Below are positions 25,817-34,001 of a stretch of DNA of 64,000 nucleotides, piece by piece (within the stretch, counting starts at the first letter, position 1; the number at the start of each line of letters is the position of its first letter). The notes under the pieces were generated by a model. It saw only the letters and a program-made list of their open reading frames with translations, had not been told where the DNA came from and did not search any database. Location of the stretch: positions 16,288-80,287 of the forward strand of contig JAFVVN010000034.1 in NCBI GenBank assembly GCA_017502125.1, in the 5' to 3' direction. This DNA comes from Bacteroidales bacterium. Lineage in GTDB: Bacteria > Bacteroidota > Bacteroidia > Bacteroidales > UBA932. A program made the translations under genes and the position numbers.

Positions 25817-26740
25817 TTACTGCATTTTAAGGAATTTTTCAGCATCCAATGCGGCACGGCAGCCTGAGGCCGCAGCCGTAATGGCCTGTCTGTAGTGCGG
25901 ATCCTGCACATCACCTGCGGCAAACACGCCCTCGACATTCGTCTTGGAAGTCTTTCCGTCAGTGACTATATATCCTTCCTTGTCCACTGCAATCCACTCT
26001 CTGAACAGGTCGGAGTTAGGGTGGTGACCGATGGCAAGGAAAAATCCGTCCACGGCTATATCAAAAACCCCGCCATCATTCCTGACAAGTCTTGCTCCTG
26101 TCACTCCGTACTCGTCTCCGAGAATCTCCTGAGTGTTGCAGTTCCACAGAATCTCGATATTCTCTGTGTTCTTCACTCTGTCCTGCATGGCTTCAGATGC
26201 CCTCAGGACATCCCTGCGGACAATCATATATACCTTCTTGCATAGTCCTGCGAGATAGGTAGCCTCCTCACATGCCGTATCTCCACCTCCTACAACCGCA
26301 ACCGTCTTCTTCCTGTAGAAGAATCCGTCACAAGTCGCGCAGGCTGACACTCCAAGGCCCCTGTATTTCTCTTCAGAAGGAAGACCGAGATATTTTGCTG
26401 TCGCTCCGGTGGCAATGATGAGGGTCTGCGCCTGGATCTCATGTTCTCCGTCAATCACGATCGTGAATGGACGCTGAGAAAGATCCGCCCTGGTCACGGT
26501 ACCTGTGCGCATGTCTGTTCCAAGACGCACAGCCTGAGCCTTCATGGAATCCACCAGCTGCTGTCCGGAAATTCCATTCTCGAAGCCCGGGTAATTCTCG
26601 ATGTCGGTGGTTGTAGTCAACTGACCGCCCGGCTGCGAACCTTCGTAAAGAACCGGAGCAATGTTAGCTCTTGAAGCATAAATGGCAGCAGTGTAACCCG
26701 CAGGTCCACCTCCTATAATGAGACAATCTATCTTTTCCAT
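25817..26740 (-). CDS. trxB: Thioredoxin-disulfide reductase
   Basis: 307 aa. FAD-binding GGGPAGYTAAIYASRA near residue 10, redox-active CATCDGFF at about 133, NADPH-binding VVGGGDTACEEA at about 150, and the C-terminal FAD motif GVFAAGDVQDPHYRQ. Transfers electrons from NADPH to thioredoxin in the cytoplasm. First gene of the trxB-bamD-rpoZ-recN unit, with a TATATTTG element upstream. Confidence 0.96.
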   Translation of the reverse strand: MEKIDCLIIGGGPAGYTAAIYASRANIAPVLYEGSQPGGQLTTTTDIENYPGFENGISGQQLVDSMKAQAVRLGTDMRTGTVTRADLSQRPFTIVIDGEHEIQAQTLIIATGATAKYLGLPSEEKYRGLGVSACATCDGFFYRKKTVAVVGGGDTACEEATYLAGLCKKVYMIVRRDVLRASEAMQDRVKNTENIEILWNCNTQEILGDEYGVTGARLVRNDGGVFDIAVDGFFLAIGHHPNSDLFREWIAVDKEGYIVTDGKTSKTNVEGVFAAGDVQDPHYRQAITAAASGCRAALDAEKFLKMQ

Positions 26741-26763
26741 AACATAATTATTTCAGTAACTTG

Positions 26764-26771
26764 CAAATATA
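26764..26771 (-). promoter_or_regulatory. -7 element (TATATTTG) for trxB
   Basis: Exact TAnnTTTG match on the minus strand, 23 nt before the trxB ATG. No clear -33 box. Confidence 0.5.
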
Positions 26772-26803
26772 ACGAATCCCTCGATATTTCCCTCGCTTAT
26801 CTT

Positions 26804-27649
26804 TCAGACTTTCATCAAAATGTGCTTCACTTTTCTGTAGACCCACCCCAGAAGACAGTCCGGCATGATGACTATGAACGGCCAGAATATCTTGTTCAAT
26901 AGTCCGGGCATGGTACCTCTGCGACGATGGAAAGTGGCTCTGAGAGCTCTGTCGACAGCCTTTTCCGGACGGATCATCACAGTCAGACCACGCGCAAGCT
27001 TTCTCAGACTGTCCTTAAGAGGAATCAGAGGAGTATCAACAGCTCCGAAGTATGCATTCGTCACGCTGACACCAGTCTTCTGGCATTCGATCCTGAGTTC
27101 CCTTGAATAATCACGTACAAAACGCTTTGTATTTCCGTACATTCCGATTCCTGGCCAGCTCATCCATGCTGCGAGAGAAGAGATATTGAGGATATATCCC
27201 CTGCCTCTCTCCTTCATGGCACCGACATATTTCCGGCACAGCATCAGAGGGGTATTCATATGAACCATCATTATTAGTCTGAGCATCCGCTCCGAGGTCT
27301 CGGCTATTCCCTGGCAGTACATCACACCGGCATTGTTGACAAGCACCTCCACCTTGCATCCCTCAGCCTCTGTTCTTTCATATACACGGTCAGCCGCATC
27401 CATCGAAGACAGGTCCTGGGCGACTACGAGCACCTTGAATCCCACCTTTACGGAAGCGGGTATGTCATCCGACAACGCAATCTCATTCTTTACAATCCTC
27501 TCCGTCTCAAACAGACCGTTCTCATTAATATCCACAAGCACAAGACTATAGCCTTTCTGTGCCAGCCTCTGGGCATATATCCTTCCCATTCCGGATGCTG
27601 CTCCAGTCACAAGAGCATATACCTCGTAATTCCTGAATTCCTTCTTCAT
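26804..27649 (-). CDS. Short-chain dehydrogenase/reductase
   Basis: 281 aa from the ATG at 27649; an in-frame start at 27721 would overlap the likely promoter area and precede the Rossmann strand awkwardly. Classical SDR motifs: cofactor loop TGAASGMGR at about 16, NNAG at about 102 (VLVNNAGVMYC), catalytic NISSLAAW Ser and Y-x-x-x-K (YGNTK). The aspartate after beta-strand 2 (VLVDINE) suggests NAD(H). A hydrophobic C-terminus (WPFIVIMPDCLLGW) resembles SDRs that act on lipids or steroids. Substrate unknown. Confidence 0.85.
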   Translation of the reverse strand: MKKEFRNYEVYALVTGAASGMGRIYAQRLAQKGYSLVLVDINENGLFETERIVKNEIALSDDIPASVKVGFKVLVVAQDLSSMDAADRVYERTEAEGCKVEVLVNNAGVMYCQGIAETSERMLRLIMMVHMNTPLMLCRKYVGAMKERGRGYILNISSLAAWMSWPGIGMYGNTKRFVRDYSRELRIECQKTGVSVTNAYFGAVDTPLIPLKDSLRKLARGLTVMIRPEKAVDRALRATFHRRRGTMPGLLNKIFWPFIVIMPDCLLGWVYRKVKHILMKV

Positions 27650-27799
27650 TTCGTGCAATTCCTGACTCAAGTTCCGTAAGTAATAAATTATTCCTATAAA
27701 AAACGGGCGCGAAGTTACCAAATTTTAACGGAAATCGAAAAAATATGACTGTTCCACATGGCCCTGGCCCGGATTCAATTTAGAAAACTTCAAAATTAT

Positions 27800-27830
27800 T
27801 TTGGAGAATGCACCGAAATTCATATCTTTG
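27800..27830 (+). promoter_or_regulatory. Canonical promoter (TTTG-N19-TATCTTTG) for the Fur-family gene
   Basis: TTTG at 27800-27803, a 19-nt spacer, TATCTTTG at 27823-27830, then 16 nt to the ATG at 27847. One of the best matches in the window to the Bacteroidota consensus. Confidence 0.75.
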
Positions 27831-27846
27831 CCGCAAACTGAGATAT

Positions 27847-28296
27847 ATGAATTCACACAAATGCCCCAACATCGAGGAGTATAAGAATCTGCTCCGCAAA
27901 CATTCACTCAAGGCTACACCACAGAGGCTGGCTGTTCACGAGGCCATGATGGCGATCGGACATGCGTCTGCCGACATGGTAACTGAATACATAACCAAAA
28001 AAGGTACTACAAAAGTGACCGTGGCTTCAGTATATAACATATTGACAGACATGGCAATGCTTGGCATCTACCATTATCGGCTCAGTGCAAACAACAAGAT
28101 GTACTTCGACGTGAACACCTTCAAGCACATCCACCTCTATGACCAGGAGCACCACATGTTCAAGGACGTGATAGACGACGAGCTCATTTCGATAATAGAG
28201 GCTCACCTCGGACGCAAGAAGTTCAGGGGATATAAGATAGAGGGCATCGACATTCAACTTGTCGGACGCCCTACCAGAAAGAAATATACTGTTTGA
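27847..28296 (+). CDS. Fur-family transcriptional regulator (PerR-like)
   Basis: 149 aa from ATG 27847; a longer in-frame start at 27808 lies within the promoter. N-terminal winged helix (LKATPQRLAVHEAM, VTVASVYNILTDMAML). The metal-sensing region KHIHLYDQEHHMFKDV supplies His/Asp ligands for Fe or Mn. The CxxC pairs of the structural zinc site found in many Fur/PerR proteins are absent. PerR-type metal/peroxide sensing is inference. Its TGA abuts the stop of the convergent CstA-family gene, the two stops forming the palindrome TGATCA. Confidence 0.85.
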   Translation: MNSHKCPNIEEYKNLLRKHSLKATPQRLAVHEAMMAIGHASADMVTEYITKKGTTKVTVASVYNILTDMAMLGIYHYRLSANNKMYFDVNTFKHIHLYDQEHHMFKDVIDDELISIIEAHLGRKKFRGYKIEGIDIQLVGRPTRKKYTV

Positions 28297-29757
28297 TCAG
28301 CCTCTACGGCGAGCCTTGACCACACAGAAGACCATCAGTGCAATGGCAGCCGAAGCTCCGACAACATATCCTATGATCGGGGCAAGATGAAGCCCCCCGT
28401 TCTTATGCGGGGCCATCAGGAAATAGCTGATGCAGACAAATGTCAGGAAAGTTGCAGGGACAGAACACATCCAATGCGACTTTCCTTTCTTTATGAAATA
28501 GGCAGCAGCTGTCCACATGACTATCGCCGCGAGGGTCTGGTTGCCTATTCCCACATATTTCCAGACTGTCGAGAAGTCCATCTTGCAGCAGATGAAGGCA
28601 AGAATGAAAATAGGGATACTGACCATCAGACGCTTGAGAATCGGTTTCTGATCAAGATTCACGAAGTCAGCTATGGTCAGTCTCAGGCTTCTGAATGCCG
28701 TGTCACCGGAAGTTATAGGGCAGGCGACGACACCAATGACCGCAATGACTGCTCCAACCTTGCCGAGCCAGCTCCTGCAGATCATATCCACAGCTATGGC
28801 AGGGGTCACCTTAGTCAGCACTCCGTCAATCATGACACCATTGGTTGCAGCATCATTAAGTCCTTCCGGGCCACCGAAATATGCCATGGCAGCAGTTGCC
28901 CATATCATGGCCACCACACCTTCAGCTATCATGGAGCCATAGAAAACAGGCCTTGCATACTTCTCATTTTTGAGACAACGCGCCATGAGAGGCGACTGAG
29001 TGGAATGGAAACCCGAAATGGCGCCACAGGAAACCACTACGAAGAGCATAGGTACCAGAATGTTGTTCTGAGGGTCGGAATGCCAGTTCTTCAATGTGGC
29101 AGGAGTCAGCTCGATCATCTCATGGGCACCGTTTATGTCGCCTATGATCAGCATCAATCCCACTCCGAATGCCATGAAAAGAAGCGCAGCACCCATCAAA
29201 GGATATACATTGCCGATGATCTTATCTATAGGAAGCAGAGTAGCAAGAATGTAATATGCAAAGACGATATATAGCCATGTTTCCTTATTGATGCCGCTGA
29301 GAGAGGCCAGGAGGTCTGCAGGTCCGGTCACGAAGGAAACACCCACAGCCAGCAGGAGGAAGGAGACCACGACATTCATCACTGTCCTCATGGTCTTTCC
29401 GAGGTTTTCTCCGATGATGTCCGGCATGTTCTTTCCACCGCTCCTGATGGACATCATGCCTGAAAAGAAATCATGGGAAGCACCCATGAAGATGCAGCCG
29501 ATGACGATCCAGAGATAAGCAGCAGGGCCGTAGGCCGCACCCATGATGGCACCGAAGATCGGGCCAAGTCCCGCAATATTCAGAAACTGGATGACAAAGA
29601 CCTTCCATGTTGCCATAGGTTTGTAGTCAACCCCGTCTTCAAGCGCATAGGCCGGAGTCTTTATGGAAGGATCGACACCGAAATGACGCTCAACGATCTT
29701 ACCATATACGACATATCCCACAATGAGGACAAGGACAGAAACAATGAATGTTACCAT
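28297..29757 (-). CDS. cstA: CstA-family transporter (carbon starvation protein)
   Basis: 486 aa with about 13 membrane segments, the shorter Bacteroidota form compared with the ~700-aa E. coli CstA. Family motifs visible: the N-terminal DYKPMATWKVFVIQF block, NIAGLGPIFGAIMGAAYGP at about 60 and a central SGFHSTQSPLMARC. Members take up peptides or pyruvate when carbon is scarce; the substrate here is not known. Promoter at 29781-29811. Confidence 0.88.
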   Translation of the reverse strand: MVTFIVSVLVLIVGYVVYGKIVERHFGVDPSIKTPAYALEDGVDYKPMATWKVFVIQFLNIAGLGPIFGAIMGAAYGPAAYLWIVIGCIFMGASHDFFSGMMSIRSGGKNMPDIIGENLGKTMRTVMNVVVSFLLLAVGVSFVTGPADLLASLSGINKETWLYIVFAYYILATLLPIDKIIGNVYPLMGAALLFMAFGVGLMLIIGDINGAHEMIELTPATLKNWHSDPQNNILVPMLFVVVSCGAISGFHSTQSPLMARCLKNEKYARPVFYGSMIAEGVVAMIWATAAMAYFGGPEGLNDAATNGVMIDGVLTKVTPAIAVDMICRSWLGKVGAVIAVIGVVACPITSGDTAFRSLRLTIADFVNLDQKPILKRLMVSIPIFILAFICCKMDFSTVWKYVGIGNQTLAAIVMWTAAAYFIKKGKSHWMCSVPATFLTFVCISYFLMAPHKNGGLHLAPIIGYVVGASAAIALMVFCVVKARRRG

Positions 29758-29780
29758 AATGCGGTCAGTTTACAGACAAG

Positions 29781-29811
29781 CAAATTTACCCAGTTTCTTT
29801 TTCAAATGCAA
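29781..29811 (-). promoter_or_regulatory. Promoter (TTG-N20-TAAATTTG) for the cstA-type gene
   Basis: Minus strand: TTG at 29811-29809, a 20-nt spacer, TAAATTTG at 29788-29781, 24 nt before the ATG. Confidence 0.6.
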
Positions 29812-29857
29812 CGAAAAAGTGCAGATATGCATCTTTAAGCGGTTATATCAGGAAAAC

Positions 29858-30577
29858 ATGAATACATTCAGGAAAATATTTTTTGCAGCACTTCTGAGCA
29901 TGGGCTGTCTTGCGGCCTGCCAGAAGGACGACACCCTGCGCTACTCCAACGTCACCATGGGAAATGTCGTGGATGGGATCTTCATAAGCGATCAGGGCAA
30001 CAGGTTCAACATCAAGGAGCAGACATGCACAGGACTGTTGGACACGATGAAAAGGGTGATAGTGACATGCGATGTCCTCACCAAGACAGGAGAATCCACC
30101 TATGACATAAGACTCAACGGATTCGCAGATGTCTTCACCAAGGCCCCTGTGGACTCGACCACCGTAACAGATGCTTCTGTCTTTGTGGAAGATCCGTTGA
30201 TGATCCATGAGATGTGGTGTTCGGGAGGTTATATAAATATGTATATTCTCCTCCCTATCAAGGTGGGAAGCCGGACCTCACATCTGATAAACCTTGTCAG
30301 GAACGACGGGGAGGCCGTACCCGGAACATATGAATTCACATTGAAGCACAATGCATTCGGAGAAGTTCCGACAGCAGACGGGATCGGCTACACGATCGGA
30401 GGGACATATGTCAGTTTCCCTGTTACGGGACTCTTCACCGAGGAGAAGGCAGACATCGTGATACATTGGAATTCAGGAAAAGAGGACAAGGAAGATCCCG
30501 ATGCCGAAGACAAAAGAAATTCACTGATATATAAGTGGGAGAAAGGGGACTACGAGCACAGCAATCATCTTTTTTAA
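29858..30577 (+). CDS. NigD-like lipoprotein
   Basis: 239 aa from ATG 29858, which opens a lipoprotein signal (lipobox LAAC, Cys about 19). A start at 29723 would read through the divergent cstA-type promoter and was rejected. The body looks like the NigD family: an N-terminal OB-like part (GIFISDQGNRFNI, then RVIVTCDVL) and a C-terminal beta sandwich (GGYINMYILLPI, THLINLVRNDG). NigD homologues are Bacteroidales envelope lipoproteins of unknown role, first seen near nigerythrin/bacteriocin genes. No immunity partner is adjacent here. Confidence 0.7.
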   Translation: MNTFRKIFFAALLSMGCLAACQKDDTLRYSNVTMGNVVDGIFISDQGNRFNIKEQTCTGLLDTMKRVIVTCDVLTKTGESTYDIRLNGFADVFTKAPVDSTTVTDASVFVEDPLMIHEMWCSGGYINMYILLPIKVGSRTSHLINLVRNDGEAVPGTYEFTLKHNAFGEVPTADGIGYTIGGTYVSFPVTGLFTEEKADIVIHWNSGKEDKEDPDAEDKRNSLIYKWEKGDYEHSNHLF

Positions 30578-30584
30578 ATAAATG

Positions 30585-30614
30585 TTGCAGGTTTGATTTT
30601 TTTTCGTACCTTTG
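30585..30614 (+). promoter_or_regulatory. Promoter (TTG-N19-TACCTTTG) for tRNA-His
   Basis: TTG at 30585-30587, a 19-nt spacer, TACCTTTG at 30607-30614, 20 nt before the tRNA. Confidence 0.65.
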
Positions 30615-30633
30615 CAGTCCCAAAAACCAACAT

Positions 30634-30708
30634 GGTGCCCATAGTTCAGTTGGTTAGAGCGTCAGATTGTGGTTCTGAATGTCGTGGGTTCGAATCCCAC
30701 TGGGCACC
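30634..30708 (+). tRNA. tRNA-His (GTG anticodon)
   Basis: Cloverleaf: acceptor GTGCCCA/TGGGCAC, a D arm with AGTTCAGTTGGTTAGAGC, anticodon stem TCAGA/TCTGA around loop TTGTGGT (anticodon GTG), and T arm GTGGG-TTCGAAT-CCCAC. The extra 5' G at 30634 pairs with C73, the G-1 identity element of tRNA-His. CCA is not encoded. Confidence 0.97.
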
Positions 30709-30711
30709 CTG

Positions 30712-30745
30712 AAAGAGAAAGTCAGCATGGCTTTCTCTTTTTTTT
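30712..30745 (+). terminator. Terminator after tRNA-His
   Basis: A 10-bp AAAGAGAAAG/CTTTCTCTTT stem with a 9-nt loop, followed by more T residues, starting 4 nt past the tRNA. Confidence 0.85.
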
Positions 30746-30750
30746 GTACA

Positions 30751-30784
30751 GTGGGAGTCGGACCCACGGGTTCGTGATAACCCG
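30751..30784 (-). other. Two hairpins resembling the 3' half of a tRNA (possible remnant)
   Basis: Read on the minus strand, CGGGTT/AACCCG makes an anticodon-arm-like hairpin. It is joined directly to GTGGG-TCCGACT-CCCAC, a 5-bp/7-nt T-arm with a near-consensus loop. No matching acceptor, D arm or CCA was found upstream, so at most a decayed fragment or an attachment-site scar. The remaining 30785-31007 contains a repeat (30813-30855), a promoter element and no gene that I can support. Confidence 0.3.
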
Positions 30785-30812
30785 CGCACTATTCTTTTAG
30801 CTTGATTCTTAG

Positions 30813-30855
30813 CGCATTACATTAAAACGCCTGCTCCATCCGCCGCAGGCGTTTT
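30813..30855. repeat. Dispersed palindromic repeat, copy A
   Basis: CGCATTACA followed by an AAAACGCCTGC/GCAGGCGTTTT hairpin (11 bp). The same framework (CGCATTACA-nn-AAA-n-CGCCTGC, 10-11 nt, GCAGGCGT) recurs at 61630-61668, so it is a family rather than a one-off terminator. Confidence 0.7.
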
Positions 30856-30975
30856 AGCTTAAGTGACTGGGTGATTGTAGGTTACGCGTCTTGACGTGAG
30901 GGAGTCCCGCACAATGACATAAGCCGTTGTTTCCATATTTTTGAAGTAATGATACTGAAAATTAAGGAAAAGGAT

Positions 30976-30983
30976 TATATTTG
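30976..30983 (+). promoter_or_regulatory. -7 element (TATATTTG) for the PIF1-like helicase
   Basis: Exact TAnnTTTG match 24 nt before the ATG at 31008. No -33 box at the usual distance. Confidence 0.5.
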
Positions 30984-31007
30984 TAGGGTACTGAAAATTG
31001 GAAGGAC

Positions 31008-33104
31008 ATGGAGAAGGACGAAATTTTTGAAATGGCGGAGAGATATGTGAAGGCCACGGGGAGATCGATATTCTTGACAGGAAAGGCCGGGACTGGAAAG
31101 ACAACGTTCCTCAGATATGTCACGCAGACCACGACCAAGAGGTTTGTGGTTCTTGCCCCGACAGGAGTGGCGGCGATCAATGCCGGCGGTTCTACAATAC
31201 ACTCTTTTTTCCAATTGCCACTCTGCCCGTACCTTCCTGATGTAAAGGAACTTGTGACTGAATATCAGATGCCAGAACGGTACAGGAGCCTTCGCAAGGA
31301 AAGAATCAGGATCATACGCACTCTGGACCTGCTTATCATCGATGAGATATCGATGGTGAGGGCAGACCTGCTCGATGCCGTGGATATGACGCTCAGACGC
31401 TACCGTCACAACGACAGACCTTTCGGAGGAGTACAGCTGCTCATGATAGGAGATGCCCAACAGCTGTCCCCCGTCGTGAAGGAAAACGAACGGCAATATA
31501 TGTCCCAGGTCTACCCTTCCCCATACTTTTTCCATTCAAAGGCCCTGCAGAAACTTCAATATGTCACAATAGAACTTCAGAAAGTGCATCGCCAGAAGGA
31601 TGCGGAATTTCTGGACATCCTAAATGCAATCAGAAAGAATCAGATAGACAAGTCAGTTCTTGACAGGCTCAATTCACGGGTGAGGGCATATGAGACAGAT
31701 GACGATGTGATTCGTCTGACCACGCACAACTCCCAGGCTGATGAGATAAACCGTCGTAAACTCGAAGAACTTCCGGGAAAGCCCGTTACATTCGGAGCCG
31801 GGATAGAGGGGGAATTTCCCGAAAACATCTATCCGGCCGACGAAGTGCTGACACTGAAAAAAGGGGCACAGGTGATGTTCATCCGCAATGATCCGGATGC
31901 AGGATTCTACAACGGCAAGATCGGATGGGTGTCAGAAATCACTGCGACCGGAACCGTTTCCGTCACAGACTCCGACGGGCTGACCATAACCGTCCCTCAG
32001 ATCGAGTGGCCGAACCTGCAGTATGCATTGGACGAGACCACAGGAGAAATCCGGCAAAACGTAGTGGGTACTTTCAGGCAATTGCCCCTTAGGATCGCGT
32101 GGGCCATCACCATCCACAAGAGCCAGGGTCTGACATTTGACAAGGTCATTATTGATGCAGGGGCTGCATTTGCATTCGGACAGGTATATGTAGCCCTCTC
32201 ACGATGCAGGACATTGGAGGGGATCTCCCTTGACAGCCCGATCAGGACCTCATCCATCTACTCCGATACGCATATTGCAGACTTCAACGATTCGATGCCA
32301 GACATTGAAATCGTGAAAAGCAGGCTCGAAAGTGCAGAGAGCTCATATCTCTTCGACATATACCGGGAGATCTTTGATTACGAGAGGATATGCACTACTC
32401 TCGGATGGTTCAGAAAAATATGGAGGGAAAGGCTCCAAAACATATATGAAACCGAATATCAGGAACTTTTGAGGCTCTCCACAAAGGCGGATGAAGCCAG
32501 AAGGACTGCCGGGACATTCAGGGGACAGATCAGCAGGATAGAAGCGGCAGCCACTCCGGATCCGGGATTCCTGAATGAGAGAGTGAGCAAGGCCGCCGGA
32601 TATTTCCTCCCTGTCTTTGATGAGATACGCGGTTATTGCCTAAGGCTTATGGATCTCGAGGTGGACAACAAGGAGGTGGCAAAGAAACTCAAGGAAGCAT
32701 CTGACGAGCTGATAACCTCGCTGGAGATCACATGCAGGAGCCTGGAGATTATTCAGCAAGGAAGATTCTCGATAGAAGAATACGGAAGATGCCGTACAGA
32801 ATGCCTGCTTGAGGACAGGAGCAAGGCAAGGTCCAAGGGAAGAAAGCTTAGGAAACTGGTCAGGGCCGAAGGTGAGGCTGGCTCCGTAAACGAACAGCTT
32901 AGAGCCGAACTTCAGCAATGGAGGACGGCGCGCTTCAAGAAAGACAACATTCCGGCATACTGCATAATGCATCAGAGCACATTGATGTCAATTGCATCAA
33001 TAGTCCCTAAGACAAGGTCTGAACTGTTGAGGATCAAGGGTTTCGGTGAGGAAAGCTTCAAGAAATACGGGGATGAGATACTTGAAATAACCGGCAGATA
33101 CTGA
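31008..33104 (+). CDS. PIF1/RecD2-like SF1B helicase with C-terminal HRDC domain
   Basis: 698 aa. Helicase core: Walker A LTGKAGTGKTTFLRYV at about 24, motif II IIDEISMVRADLLDAV at about 114, motif III GDAQQLSPVV at about 153, and C-terminal motifs AWAITIHKSQGLTFDKVII and YVALSRCRTLEGI near 360-400. After a helical linker, residues about 625-695 form an HRDC-type domain (IPAYCIMHQSTLMSIA, LLRIKGFGEESFKKYG), which binds nucleic acid and is better known from RecQ. 5'-3' unwinding at forks or G-quadruplexes is expected from the family. A short minisatellite separates it from radC. Confidence 0.88.
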   Translation: MEKDEIFEMAERYVKATGRSIFLTGKAGTGKTTFLRYVTQTTTKRFVVLAPTGVAAINAGGSTIHSFFQLPLCPYLPDVKELVTEYQMPERYRSLRKERIRIIRTLDLLIIDEISMVRADLLDAVDMTLRRYRHNDRPFGGVQLLMIGDAQQLSPVVKENERQYMSQVYPSPYFFHSKALQKLQYVTIELQKVHRQKDAEFLDILNAIRKNQIDKSVLDRLNSRVRAYETDDDVIRLTTHNSQADEINRRKLEELPGKPVTFGAGIEGEFPENIYPADEVLTLKKGAQVMFIRNDPDAGFYNGKIGWVSEITATGTVSVTDSDGLTITVPQIEWPNLQYALDETTGEIRQNVVGTFRQLPLRIAWAITIHKSQGLTFDKVIIDAGAAFAFGQVYVALSRCRTLEGISLDSPIRTSSIYSDTHIADFNDSMPDIEIVKSRLESAESSYLFDIYREIFDYERICTTLGWFRKIWRERLQNIYETEYQELLRLSTKADEARRTAGTFRGQISRIEAAATPDPGFLNERVSKAAGYFLPVFDEIRGYCLRLMDLEVDNKEVAKKLKEASDELITSLEITCRSLEIIQQGRFSIEEYGRCRTECLLEDRSKARSKGRKLRKLVRAEGEAGSVNEQLRAELQQWRTARFKKDNIPAYCIMHQSTLMSIASIVPKTRSELLRIKGFGEESFKKYGDEILEITGRY

Positions 33105-33105
33105 C

Positions 33106-33192
33106 GGGAGACAGATGATGGAAGACAGCTGACGGAAGACAGATGACGGAAGACATACTGATGGAAGACATACTGATGGAAGACATACTGAC
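33106..33192 (+). repeat. Minisatellite of 14-15 bp units between the helicase and radC
   Basis: Six units on the theme GGAAGACAnnnTGAY: three of 14 bp, then three near-identical 15-bp units (GGAAGACATACTGAT/C), starting two bases after the helicase stop. The 15-bp part is open in the radC frame (MTEDILMEDILMEDIL), so copy changes would alter any N-terminal extension without a frameshift, whereas a 14-bp unit change would shift frame. Confidence 0.85.
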
Positions 33193-33220
33193 GGAGAAGA
33201 GAGATGAGGAGGACAGCAAA

Positions 33221-33907
33221 ATGAAGATCAAGGAATTGTATCATGATGAGAGGCCGAGAGAGAGGCTGATGGTGAACGGGGCGGAAAGTTTGAGTAATGT
33301 GGAACTTCTGGCCATACTTCTGCGTACGGGAACACAGAGGATGAATGCAGTGGAATTGGCAAGAAGCCTGCTGGACAGTTCACAGGGGTCTGTAGGAGGG
33401 ATAGCCGCCATGTCCATGGACAGGTTGGTGGGGCTCAGCGGAGTGGGACCTGCCAAGGCTGCAACTCTGGCAGCCGCATTTGAACTCGGAAGGAGGTGCG
33501 CCGGAGAGAAGACCACACGGGGACGAAAGATGCTGTCATCTCCGAGGGCCGTCTACAATCTTATGATTCCGCACATGAAGAATCTTGACCATGAAGAATG
33601 CTGGGTGCTGTTCCTGAACAGAGCCAACCATCTCATAGGCAAGGAGAAGATGAGTTCCGGGGGGCTGGAATCCACTCTTATAGACAACAAGAGCATAATC
33701 CGAAAGGCTTTGGAGAAGAAAGCCTCCGGGCTGATTCTCGTGCACAATCACCCTTCAGGGAATCCTCTGCCAGGAACCGCTGACATCACGCAGACCCGAT
33801 TGCTTAAGAAAGGGCTGGAAACATGCGACATATCGCTTATCGACCATGTGGTGGTGGCAGAAAGCAGCTACTACAGTTTTGCAGACGAAGAAGTCGTCGA
33901 ATATTAG
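33221..33907 (+). CDS. radC: RadC family JAB-domain protein
   Basis: 228 aa from ATG 33221, matching the family N-terminus KIKELYHDERPRERL. An upstream in-frame ATG at 33143 would add 26 repeat-encoded residues. A helix-hairpin-helix-like region (LVGLSGVGPAKAATLAAAFELG) precedes the JAMM metal motif: VHNHPSGNPLPGTAD with an upstream Glu (HEECWVLFLN). Role uncertain in the family; a DNA-repair role has been disputed. Confidence 0.92.
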   Translation: MKIKELYHDERPRERLMVNGAESLSNVELLAILLRTGTQRMNAVELARSLLDSSQGSVGGIAAMSMDRLVGLSGVGPAKAATLAAAFELGRRCAGEKTTRGRKMLSSPRAVYNLMIPHMKNLDHEECWVLFLNRANHLIGKEKMSSGGLESTLIDNKSIIRKALEKKASGLILVHNHPSGNPLPGTADITQTRLLKKGLETCDISLIDHVVVAESSYYSFADEEVVEY

Positions 33908-33918
33908 GGACAGGAAAA

Positions 33919-33950
33919 TTTGGAGTTGGCCTGGGAAATGAATATATTTG
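33919..33950 (+). promoter_or_regulatory. Promoter (TTTG-N20-TATATTTG) for upp
   Basis: TTTG at 33919-33922, a 20-nt spacer, TATATTTG at 33943-33950, 51 nt before the upp ATG. Confidence 0.7.
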
Positions 33951-34001
33951 CTTGAATTGCGACATAGATACGGACCTGATACAACTTTTAAACTCATACA
34001 T

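Noticed and set aside
29723-29857. N-terminal extension of the NigD-like lipoprotein
   Set aside because: It would read through the divergent cstA-type promoter and put the lipobox about 64 residues from the start.
33106-33192. Possible CRISPR array
   Set aside because: The units are contiguous 14-15 bp repeats with no unique spacers and no cas genes; it is a minisatellite.
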